This document shows positions 1 through 5,870 of a DNA stretch of 8,636 bases, in pieces (the stretch's first letter is position 1; every line of letters starts with the position of its first letter). This DNA is from Mollicutes bacterium (GTDB lineage Bacteria; Bacillota_I; Bacilli_A; Izemoplasmatales; Izemoplasmataceae): NCBI GenBank assembly GCA_003551405.1, contig PUMO01000068.1, positions 1-8,636 of the forward strand. The letters are read 5' to 3'. Made by a program: the position numbers and the translations under genes. The notes beneath the pieces are model-generated. The model saw only the letters and a list, made by a program, of their open reading frames with translations. It made no database searches and was not told the origin of the DNA.

Positions 1-192
1 CAAAAAAAAGACAAACGCTTTAAAGTCTTGAACGTCAATAATATAGTGGTTGGTATTGAATGTATACGCAAAATTCTCTTGTTTTAGTAGTTTACTGAGC
101 ACGTGCTCATGATGAAAGGTAGGCAAGGAAATATACGTTTGAATATTGTTTTGTGGAATAGTGCTTAATTGTTCACAGCGTTTACAGGGCAT
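1..192 (-). CDS. Unidentified CxxC protein, 5' part only
   Basis: Reading leftwards from an ATG at 192-190, an open frame of 64 codons runs off the window edge with no stop. The start is set by an excellent AAGGAGG (205-199) six bases upstream; a second ATG at 198-196 touches the Shine-Dalgarno and is too close to be used. The visible peptide begins MPCKRCEQL, with a CxxC pair at residues 3 and 6, continues with a short IPQNN stretch, and has no signal peptide or clear membrane segment. A CxxC this close to the start could bind metal or be redox active (inference). From memory, some EAL-domain (cyclic-di-GMP phosphodiesterase) proteins open with a comparable CxxC...LPxIP segment, but the EAL domain would lie outside the window, so I do not assign it. 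That it is a gene is well supported; its function is not. Confidence 0.7.
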   Translation of the reverse strand, partial: MPCKRCEQLSTIPQNNIQTYISLPTFHHEHVLSKLLKQENFAYTFNTNHYIIDVQDFKAFVFFL

Positions 193-270
193 AAACATCC
201 TCCTTATATGATAATTTTAATAACTATAATAAAAAAACAAGGTGAAGCTGAGAAACGCGGTCATCATCAC

Positions 271-299
271 TTGAAAAAAGTGTTGACATGATTTAGTAT
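271..299 (+). promoter_or_regulatory. Possible sigma-A-type promoter for the small membrane protein
   Basis: TTGAAA at 271-276 and TAGTAT at 294-299 are separated by 17 bases and lie about 35 bases before the ATG at 333. A perfect TTGACA at 283-288 lies between them but has no good -10 at the right distance, so the first pair is preferred. The -10 matches the consensus at four of six positions, so this is a modest prediction. Confidence 0.4.
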
Positions 300-332
300 A
301 TTCAATGAAGTCATCAAATATGGGAGTCAACT

Positions 333-704
333 ATGAAAAAACTTCTGCGCAGTATGATTATCAATGTAGAGATTATGTTAATGCTATTATTTATTGCGAC
401 AGTTGTTTTTGTGTACGCGATTGATCCCAATTATTTGATATTCACGACATTATTCGGTGCGATGGCCGCGTTTTATGCATTCCAATCGCCGGGTAACGAT
501 CCGGCAACTGAATCAGAACGTAGTAACCGCATGCAAGCTGCTATCTATGCATTCCCAGTTTCGCTTGGGTTTGTGTTCGTTCATGCAGGGCTGAATATTG
601 TGGTGGACACCCCGCTTAATAATGCGCACACCCTTATTTTAACAGGCGCGATTATTTTGATGGTTTATGCGCTATCTCATGCGTATATTAGAAATAAACA
701 GTAA
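333..704 (+). CDS. Small four-helix membrane protein of unknown function
   Basis: This encodes a 123-residue, strongly hydrophobic protein that I do not recognise. Four membrane segments can be placed at about residues 8-30, 34-51, 69-90 and 98-118. The longest loop (about 52-68) is polar and charged, and the N-terminus is basic (MKKLLR), consistent with an N-terminus inside the cell. No catalytic motif or lipid-attachment cysteine is visible. The ATG is preceded by GGGAG at 322-326, six bases away, which supports this start. A terminator-like hairpin follows closely, so it may be transcribed alone. The next gene on the same strand is a cation:proton antiporter, and a functional link to it is only a guess. 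Confidence 0.8.
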   Translation: MKKLLRSMIINVEIMLMLLFIATVVFVYAIDPNYLIFTTLFGAMAAFYAFQSPGNDPATESERSNRMQAAIYAFPVSLGFVFVHAGLNIVVDTPLNNAHTLILTGAIILMVYALSHAYIRNKQ

Positions 705-741
705 CGCTGAATCTACATATAATATAACATATGGTTAGGGG

Positions 742-778
742 AAGTAAGCGTATACCAAGGGGTAGTGCTTACTTTTTT
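742..778 (+). terminator. Intrinsic terminator or attenuator before the antiporter gene
   Basis: AAGTAAGC at 742-749 pairs perfectly with GCTTACTT at 767-774. An inner TACC/GGTA pairing tightens the loop. The stem runs into six T residues at 773-778, the layout of a Rho-independent terminator on the + strand. It probably ends the transcript of the small membrane protein. If transcription of the antiporter begins upstream of it, for example near the TATAAT at 718-723, it would act as an attenuator instead. Confidence 0.75.
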
Positions 779-800
779 GTGTGGTTTTTAAGACCACACA
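778..800 (+). promoter_or_regulatory. Second hairpin in the leader of the antiporter gene
   Basis: TGTGTGGT at 778-785 pairs perfectly with ACCACACA at 793-800 around a seven-base loop. It abuts the terminator hairpin and lies just before the AAGGAG at 810-815. No T-tract directly follows the stem, so a second terminator is less likely than a leader RNA structure. It falls inside the reading frame if translation is assumed to start at the GTG at 781, which is a further reason to prefer the later TTG start. Confidence 0.45.
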
Positions 801-825
801 CGAATTTTTAAGGAGATGCATCACA

Positions 826-2067
826 TTGGATATTTACACATTGCTCATTTATGTATCAATCGTTCTTCTCGCAGGGTTTGCGGTAGGAAAATTTGTTGAA
901 CATTATGGGTTACCCGCAGTCACAGGCTATTTGATTGCAGGTGTATTGATTGGTCCTTACGGCATCGGCATTGTATCAATGCAGGCGGTTGAAGCGTTTG
1001 ATGTCATCACTAAGCTGGTTCTCGGTGTCATTGCATTCCAAATTGGGACTGAATTATTTATCCCTGTTCTTAAAAAGAGCGGGAAACGGCTACTTTCAAT
1101 CACATTTGTTCATGCTTTTATTACTTACGCAATCGTATGGATAGGGGTGTATTTATTAAGTGGTGAATTGTGGATTGCATTTGCCTTATCAGGCTTGGCG
1201 GTTGCCTCAGCCCCTGCACCCGTTATGGAAGTCATAAAAAAATTGCGTGCCAAAGGGCCACTTAAGAGTACCATTGTTCCTGTTGTGGGCCTTTTGGATA
1301 TTGTCAGTGTCATCATATTTGGTTTGAGCGCTTCAATAGCACTCAGCTTACTTGATGGCGATGCCATAAATATCAATAACGCATTTTTTGAGCCAGTCAC
1401 TGAGGTTGTGCTTTCAATATTTGTTGGTATATTGCTTGGTGCATTATTAGGCGTGTTTTCGAAATTATTTGTGGAAAAGGCACCAAAAGCAGACCGTTAT
1501 TTAGCATATTTGGTTATTTCACTTTCATTTATCCTTTTTTCCACATGGCTTGCCAACGTCACGGAACTTTCAAACATATTAATTCCAATGAGTATGGGTA
1601 TGGCCTTTACCAATTTCATCGACAAGGAAACATTTGAAATACAGGGCCGTTCTTTACAGAATTTTGGCGGACCATTCTTTGTACTGTTTTTCACCATTGC
1701 AGGATTGTCGCTATCCCCTACCATTGTGGTCCAAGCAGCATTGCTTGCAACCGTCTTTATCGTGCTTCGTGCGATAGGTAAAATAGGTGGTGCCTATGTT
1801 GCTTCTACCTTGACAGCCTGTCCAACAACCGTCAAGCGGTATACCGGTATGGGACTCTTGCCACAAGCCGGTGTGACGATCGGAATGCTCGTTTCACTTT
1901 CTGCTTCATTACCTCCAGAAGAAACACAGCTTATTCAAGCGGTGGTATTGAGCAGTATCTTGATTTTCCAAATCATCGGTCCCGTCATCTTACAACGTGT
2001 ACTTATCAAAGCCGGTGAGGCGCGCAGTTTCCCTGGTGGAAAAACAACCCCACAAAGTGATGCATAA
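826..2067 (+). CDS. CPA2-family monovalent cation:proton antiporter
   Basis: The gene encodes an integral membrane exchanger of the Na_H_Exchanger (CPA2) type, which couples Na+ or K+ movement to protons for pH and salt balance. I choose the TTG at 826, giving 413 aa: AAGGAG at 810-815 lies ten bases upstream, and the protein then begins MDIYTLLIYV as expected for the first helix. A longer GTG start at 781 would translate through a hairpin and the Shine-Dalgarno and has no site of its own. Family landmarks include GLPAVTGYLIAGVLIGP (about 28-44), a SAPAP segment (128-132) in the place of the unwound helix, RAIGK (315-319) and GLLPQAGVTIG (343-353). About 12-13 helices fit. Unusually, the helix that carries an Asp-Asp pair in related antiporters reads GLLD (155-158), so only D158 remains. 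No TrkA-type nucleotide-binding domain follows; the tail is about 20 residues. Confidence 0.92.
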   Translation: MDIYTLLIYVSIVLLAGFAVGKFVEHYGLPAVTGYLIAGVLIGPYGIGIVSMQAVEAFDVITKLVLGVIAFQIGTELFIPVLKKSGKRLLSITFVHAFITYAIVWIGVYLLSGELWIAFALSGLAVASAPAPVMEVIKKLRAKGPLKSTIVPVVGLLDIVSVIIFGLSASIALSLLDGDAININNAFFEPVTEVVLSIFVGILLGALLGVFSKLFVEKAPKADRYLAYLVISLSFILFSTWLANVTELSNILIPMSMGMAFTNFIDKETFEIQGRSLQNFGGPFFVLFFTIAGLSLSPTIVVQAALLATVFIVLRAIGKIGGAYVASTLTACPTTVKRYTGMGLLPQAGVTIGMLVSLSASLPPEETQLIQAVVLSSILIFQIIGPVILQRVLIKAGEARSFPGGKTTPQSDA

Positions 2068-2092
2068 AAAAAGAGACTGCAGTCTCTTTTTT
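2067..2092. terminator. Bidirectional terminator shared by two convergent genes
   Basis: This is a perfect 26-base palindrome centred on CTGCAG. GAGAC (2073-2077) and GTCTC (2082-2086) form the GC-containing core around a TGCA loop, flanked by six A and six T residues. It can therefore act as an intrinsic terminator in both directions. Its ends overlap the last base of the antiporter stop codon and two bases of the stop codon of the opposing gene. Confidence 0.88.
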
Positions 2093-3059
2093 ATTGGAAA
2101 TCGGGATACATTTTATGAAAGTCGATCTTTGCGTTTAAGAAACTTTCAATCTCAAAAAGGATTTGAAACAAAATTGCTCTTACTTCAAACGCATTGCGCG
2201 TTGTGGGAAGTGCTTGGTTTCGGTAGTAAGTAAGCAATTCGTTAAGGGCTTCTTTTTGTGAAGTCGCTTTATCAGCATGTCCAATGTCACTGGATAAATT
2301 CTCTAGATAGTGGCCTATTTCTTTCGCATGAGGATGATCACTTTCAATTTTATCCATAAGCTTGATAATGCGGCTGATGCGGCGCATCTGAGAGCTTCGC
2401 GTCTTCAAATAGGCGATATAGCGACGATCTTTGTCAAATAAAATATCTTTGCCTGAGAGCTCTGCTTCCTTAATAATTGCTTCTAACCGTGATTTGTGTT
2501 GCGTGTGTTTATCTTTGGCATGATCAAACTCAGAACGGTTCTTGAGCGCTTTGCCGATATGATATATGTCATTGCGTAACAGTTCATCAATTTCGTCATT
2601 GGAAATTTTTAATACCTTCATGGTGTTTAAAGGATATATGATATTGAGCGTCAAAGCAACAAGAATGGCAATCGTCATAATTGCAAGTGCATTAAAAAGG
2701 ATTTCTGTGGAAAACTGTCCGCCACCAAGTAAATGCGAAGCCAGCACAAGTGCTGGGACAATGCCTTCATTTACTTTTAATGCAAAGGATAAACCAATAA
2801 AAATGGGCGTATAAATAAAGAAGACCCATAGCTCATAGCCCAAAAAATAAAACATGAAAGTCCCAAGTGCAAGCGCAAGCAATGTGTCTGTGTAACGCTT
2901 GAAGGCCATAAGGAACGAATCCGTGCGTGTAAGCTGCATACTCAGTACAGCCAATATGCCGGCTGTGATGGCATTATCAAGAGAAAGGCCGTTGGCGATA
3001 AGGGTTGTAATCAGTGCAGATAGAGACATTTTGATAGTTGTGTGAACATAACGATGCAC
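2091..3059 (-). CDS. ArAE/FUSC-like membrane protein (aromatic acid exporter family)
   Basis: The protein resembles the Gram-positive aromatic acid exporter family (ArAE_1 with ArAE_1_C), putative inner-membrane exporters whose substrates are mostly unproven. I place the start at the GTG at 3059 (322 aa), because AGGAGG (3072-3067) lies seven bases upstream. The ATG at 3065 is one base from that site, and the ATG at 3095 has no site. About six hydrophobic segments fill residues 10-145. A long, charged, helix-rich cytoplasmic part follows (about 150-322), containing the KTRSSQMRRISRIIKLMDKI region typical of the C-terminal domain. The length matches the roughly 330 aa usual for the family. It converges on the antiporter and diverges from a DegV gene, so it is probably transcribed alone. 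Function as an exporter is a family-level inference. Confidence 0.85.
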   Translation of the reverse strand: MHRYVHTTIKMSLSALITTLIANGLSLDNAITAGILAVLSMQLTRTDSFLMAFKRYTDTLLALALGTFMFYFLGYELWVFFIYTPIFIGLSFALKVNEGIVPALVLASHLLGGGQFSTEILFNALAIMTIAILVALTLNIIYPLNTMKVLKISNDEIDELLRNDIYHIGKALKNRSEFDHAKDKHTQHKSRLEAIIKEAELSGKDILFDKDRRYIAYLKTRSSQMRRISRIIKLMDKIESDHPHAKEIGHYLENLSSDIGHADKATSQKEALNELLTYYRNQALPTTRNAFEVRAILFQILFEIESFLNAKIDFHKMYPDFQ

Positions 3060-3081
3060 AAGCATCCCTCCTAATAATACA

Positions 3082-3108
3082 ATCATATCACACACAGCAC
3101 AAATTCAA
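3082..3108 (-). promoter_or_regulatory. Weak promoter candidate for the ArAE-like gene
   Basis: On the - strand, TTGAAT (3108-3103) and TATGAT (3087-3082) face the gene but are only 15 bases apart, shorter than the usual 17. The -35 would directly abut the -35 of the divergent DegV promoter. It is offered as the best candidate in this spacer, not as a firm call. Confidence 0.3.
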
Positions 3109-3137
3109 TTGCTAAGTGAGTTTAAAATTGCTATAAT
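3109..3137 (+). promoter_or_regulatory. Extended -10 promoter for the first DegV gene
   Basis: TTGCTA at 3109-3114 and a perfect TATAAT at 3132-3137 are separated by exactly 17 bases. The -10 is preceded by TG at the extended -10 position (TGCTATAAT from 3129). Transcription would begin near 3144, giving a leader of about 45 bases before the ATG at 3188. Confidence 0.75.
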
Positions 3138-3187
3138 TTGGTTTGTATTGATTGTACTTACAATCATGAATGGAAGGGGCGACAACC

Positions 3188-4048
3188 ATGATTAAATTAA
3201 TCACTGATTCTACCTGTGATTTATCCGAAGCTTTGATTGAACAACATGACATCGACGTGATTCCACTTTATGTAAACATAGACGAACAATCATTTAAAGA
3301 CGGTGAGGAGCTTAAAACGGACGCAATGTATGATTTGGTTGAACAAACACAGGCGGTTCCAAAGACAGCCGCAGCTTCACCCGGTGAAATATTCAAAACA
3401 TTCAACCAATACATGCACGATGACATTGACATTATTTACACAGGCATAGGGGCCAAGTTCTCCGCAACCTTTCAAAATGCCCATATCGCAAAAAATATGC
3501 TTGACCATCCTGAGCGTGTACATTTGATCGATTCACAAAATCTGTCTTCAGGCTCAGGCTTATTGTTATTAAAAGCAGCTAAAATGCGTGATGAGGGGAA
3601 ACCTGTCAAAGATATTGTGGCATCTCTTGAAGACATACGTACACGCGTACGTACACAGTTTATCATTGATACACTGGAATATTTACATAAAGGCGGAAGA
3701 CTTAAATCAATTTCTAAGATGGTCGGCACCATGCTCAAAGTCCATCCAATCATTAAAGTTATCAATGGTGAGATGGCGATTGGAAAGAAACCTCGGGGTA
3801 AAATGCGCAAAGGCATCGATGTCATGATCCAAGATGCACTTAAGGACAGCGATAACATTGATGAAGATTTTATGATGATTACCCATTCACAGGCACATAG
3901 CCACGTTAATCACATAAGGGAGCACATGGAAGTGACTGGTGTTAAAAACATTTATGAAACAGAGGCTGGTTGCGTGATTTCTTCACATTGCGGTGCTGGA
4001 ACCATTGGCATATTATATATTGTTAAAGAAGACAAAAAGCAAACTTAA
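3188..4048 (+). CDS. DegV family fatty-acid-binding protein (first paralogue)
   Basis: DegV proteins bind a single fatty acid. The characterised FakB members present it to the fatty acid kinase FakA, which makes acyl phosphate for phospholipid synthesis. The start at 3188 gives 286 aa beginning MIKLITDSTCDL, the usual family opening, with AAGGGG (3174-3179) eight bases upstream; an in-frame ATG at 3170 lies before that site and is rejected. Visible landmarks are TDSTCDL (6-12), KTAAASPGE (59-67), a FSATFQNA segment (91-98), HKGGRL (167-172) and SSHCGAGTIGI (265-275), with H267 where the family has a conserved histidine. The usual SGT motif reads SAT here. It has its own promoter and terminator and no kinase gene beside it. 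The protein is probably cytoplasmic. The lipid-binding role is inferred from the family. Confidence 0.93.
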   Translation: MIKLITDSTCDLSEALIEQHDIDVIPLYVNIDEQSFKDGEELKTDAMYDLVEQTQAVPKTAAASPGEIFKTFNQYMHDDIDIIYTGIGAKFSATFQNAHIAKNMLDHPERVHLIDSQNLSSGSGLLLLKAAKMRDEGKPVKDIVASLEDIRTRVRTQFIIDTLEYLHKGGRLKSISKMVGTMLKVHPIIKVINGEMAIGKKPRGKMRKGIDVMIQDALKDSDNIDEDFMMITHSQAHSHVNHIREHMEVTGVKNIYETEAGCVISSHCGAGTIGILYIVKEDKKQT

Positions 4049-4064
4049 TTTATTGCATACACTT

Positions 4065-4104
4065 AAAGGCCTGAACCCATTATGCCGCTTGGTTCAGGCC
4101 TTTT
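4065..4104 (+). terminator. Terminator of the first DegV gene
   Basis: A perfect 13-bp stem is formed by 4065-4077 (starts AAAGGCC) and 4091-4103 (ends GGCCTTT) around a 13-base loop, starting 17 bases after the stop codon. The T-tract is short (four T, then AAA), so the stem strength must do most of the work. Confidence 0.8.
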
Positions 4105-4152
4105 AAATAGGTTAGAAGTGTTGTATGTTATAAAAAACGACTGTCTAGCCAT

Positions 4153-4208
4153 AAAAAACCCCCTAAAATAGCATTCCACAAAGCTTATTGTAGTGTCTAT
4201 TAAGGGGG
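4153..4208 (-). terminator. Terminator of the second DegV gene
   Basis: On the - strand CCCCCT (4208-4203 side) and AGGGGG (4164-4159) close a stem that continues, after a small internal loop, with AATAG/CTATT pairing (4167-4171 with 4197-4201). A six-T tract (4158-4153) follows directly, which is the Rho-independent layout. The 25-base loop contains a further ACAA/TTGT pairing. It lies about 48 bases past the stop of the second DegV gene. Confidence 0.78.
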
Positions 4209-4255
4209 ATATTTGATAGTCATTATTCAATGGTTCTAAAAAATTTGCATGGTTT

Positions 4256-5116
4256 TTATACTTCAGCGTTATACCAAGTGACGCCTAACCCTTTTTTCCC
4301 AATATGAATGGAAAATACTGGGGAAATACGGTCAGTAAGTGTAATGGTGATAGACTGAAATGTTTCTTCCAATTTCTTTTTTAACTGCGCTGCACTTTCT
4401 TTACTTTTTTGATGAACAATACGAACCACTGGTGTGCCATCGTCCCCTACATGGTCTTTAATCGAGTTTATGAAATAATTCATCAACCGCGTTTGTGTTC
4501 TTTCTTTATGAATAAGCTTTAATTCTCCGTCTTCATTAAGGCGAATAATAGGACGAATTCTCAGCACTGTTCCAAGTAATGCTTGACGACGGCTGAGTCG
4601 ACCACCCTTTTGAAGTGAAAACAAATTTTGCACAGTAAATAACAAACCACGGTCCGCAATCATGGCATTGGCTCTGGCAATCACTTCTTCATATGTATTG
4701 GATTCTTCGATGAAACGAATGATTTCAAGCGTCATGAGCTCATTGCCGAAACCGGCATTCAATGTGTTAAAAACATAAACATCTTCACTTCGCTTGCTGG
4801 CTTCCTTACCGATTAGCGCGCTTTGATAGGTGCCGCTAATACCCTGGGAAATGGGGATTGCAAGCACTTTGTCATAGCCCTCATCGAAAAGTTCATCAAA
4901 TGCGTCAGTAAAAAGGGTTGGAGACGGTTGTGCGGTCGTCAGTTTTTTACCAGCGTCAATTTGTTCAAGTACAAAATCGGGTGTAATTTCCGTTTCTTTA
5001 TAAACGGTGTCTTCACCTTCCAAAACATTTAAAGAAACCGTTTTGATGTTGTGCTTTTCAAGCGTCTTTTGATCAAGATAGCATGTCGAATCGACGACTA
5101 AACCAATTTTTTCCAT
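4256..5116 (-). CDS. DegV family fatty-acid-binding protein (second paralogue)
   Basis: This 286-aa protein belongs to the same family as the gene facing it but is clearly divergent in sequence. It keeps the canonical motifs more faithfully: VDSTCYLD (8-15), TTAQPSP (60-66), QGISGTYQSA (91-100) with the SGT that contacts the fatty-acid carboxylate in characterised members, QKGGRLSRRQALLG (169-182), RPIIRL (188-193), and SPVFSIHIGKKGLGV (265-279) with H271 as the likely conserved histidine. The ATG at 5116 has AAGAGGT (5130-5124) seven bases upstream. It follows the hemolysin III-type gene by 25 bases on the same strand with no terminator between them, so the two are probably co-transcribed. 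It likely delivers fatty acids to a kinase encoded elsewhere; regulatory or transport roles are also suggested for some family members. Confidence 0.94.
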   Translation of the reverse strand: MEKIGLVVDSTCYLDQKTLEKHNIKTVSLNVLEGEDTVYKETEITPDFVLEQIDAGKKLTTAQPSPTLFTDAFDELFDEGYDKVLAIPISQGISGTYQSALIGKEASKRSEDVYVFNTLNAGFGNELMTLEIIRFIEESNTYEEVIARANAMIADRGLLFTVQNLFSLQKGGRLSRRQALLGTVLRIRPIIRLNEDGELKLIHKERTQTRLMNYFINSIKDHVGDDGTPVVRIVHQKSKESAAQLKKKLEETFQSITITLTDRISPVFSIHIGKKGLGVTWYNAEV

Positions 5117-5141
5117 ATTTTATACCTCTTTGTCTTTTGGG

Positions 5142-5774
5142 TTAAACCCCAATGATGTTGTATACACTGAAAAAATGTAAAAGCGTGCCAGCAATGACAA
5201 ATACATGCCAAATTAAATGCATGAAAGGGATTTTATTGTTCAGTCCAAAAAACACTAAGCCAGATGTATATGCGATGCCGCCCCATATTAAAAATCTAAG
5301 TGCATCCGCTGGAACAACTTCGTAAATCGATGGCCAAATAAAAACAATACTCCATCCCATGGCGACATACATTATATAATGGTAAAACTTAAAGCGATGA
5401 AATACAAGGATTTTCATTAAAATTCCAACCAACGTAAGCGCCCATAGCACACTCAGAAGCGTAAACCCAACAACATTGGGTACCAAAATAGCCACAAAAG
5501 GCGTATATGTCCCAACAATCAATAAATATATTGCACAATGATCAAAGCGCCTAAATACAGCCCGGGTCTTTGTCATTGACTGAGGAAAAGCGTGATAAAG
5601 TGTGCTTGCAAGGTAAAGAAAAATCATACTGACACCAAATACAATCACACCAACGGTTTGTGCACGTTCATCAGTATGTGTAAGCAAAAAAGATAATGCA
5701 AAAATGCTTAGAAAAAAACCAATACCATGTGTCACAGCATTTAATATCAATTCAAGTTTTGTCTCTTTGCGCAC
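5142..5774 (-). CDS. trhA: Hemolysin III / PAQR-type seven-helix membrane protein (TrhA-like)
   Basis: The protein belongs to the HlyIII branch of the PAQR superfamily: seven-helix membrane proteins linked in bacteria to membrane homeostasis rather than proven haemolysis. I choose the GTG at 5774 (210 aa), because AAAGGGG (5790-5784) lies nine bases upstream; the TTG at 5783, giving 213 aa, touches that site. With the GTG start, the conserved polar residues are H16 (NAVTHGIG), S57 and H61 (STLYH), D78-H79 (RRFDHCAIYLLIVGTYTPF), H186 and H190 (HLIWH). The Ser, Asp and last His residues match the zinc site of PAQR receptors. The length is normal for the family. It is the first gene of an operon with the DegV gene downstream and has its own strong promoter. 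Identity is secure; biochemical role is not established. Confidence 0.92.
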   Translation of the reverse strand: MRKETKLELILNAVTHGIGFFLSIFALSFLLTHTDERAQTVGVIVFGVSMIFLYLASTLYHAFPQSMTKTRAVFRRFDHCAIYLLIVGTYTPFVAILVPNVVGFTLLSVLWALTLVGILMKILVFHRFKFYHYIMYVAMGWSIVFIWPSIYEVVPADALRFLIWGGIAYTSGLVFFGLNNKIPFMHLIWHVFVIAGTLLHFFSVYNIIGV

Positions 5775-5806
5775 AAGCCGCAACCCCTTTCTCTTTAGTT
5801 AGCTAA

Positions 5807-5835
5807 ACTATATCAGATATTACTATGCCTGTCAA
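5807..5835 (-). promoter_or_regulatory. Near-consensus promoter of the hemolysin III-DegV operon
   Basis: On the - strand a perfect TTGACA (5835-5830) is followed, after exactly 17 bases, by TATAGT (5812-5807). Transcription should start near 5800, roughly 26 bases before the chosen GTG start. This is the best match to a sigma-A promoter in the window. Confidence 0.8.
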
Positions 5836-5870
5836 TGTAATGTCTCGCGAAACGGGTTTGTTGCTAAGAT

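Noticed and set aside
283..288. A perfect TTGACA upstream of the small membrane protein
   Set aside because: No acceptable -10 lies 16-18 bases downstream; the neighbouring TTGAAA/TAGTAT pair has the correct spacing.
1125..1724. Open frames on the - strand inside the antiporter gene
   Set aside because: They lie opposite a gene with clear family motifs, have no ribosome binding sites and encode no recognisable protein.
1997..2233. A + strand open frame across the end of the antiporter and into the opposing gene
   Set aside because: It overlaps two well-supported genes in other frames and runs through the palindromic terminator.
3637..3656. Direct repeat of ACGTACAC inside the first DegV gene
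   Set aside because: It encodes an alternating Arg/Thr/Val stretch in frame and is a single short repeat, so codon use explains it without a regulatory role.
3472..3858. A 128-codon - strand frame and a 79-codon + strand frame inside the first DegV gene
   Set aside because: Both are shadows of the DegV frame, which carries the full set of family motifs.
4105..4255. A possible small RNA or mobile element between the two DegV genes
   Set aside because: The long stem-loop ends in a T-tract on the - strand and is better explained as the terminator of the second DegV gene. No promoter, terminal repeats with target duplication or open frame are seen.
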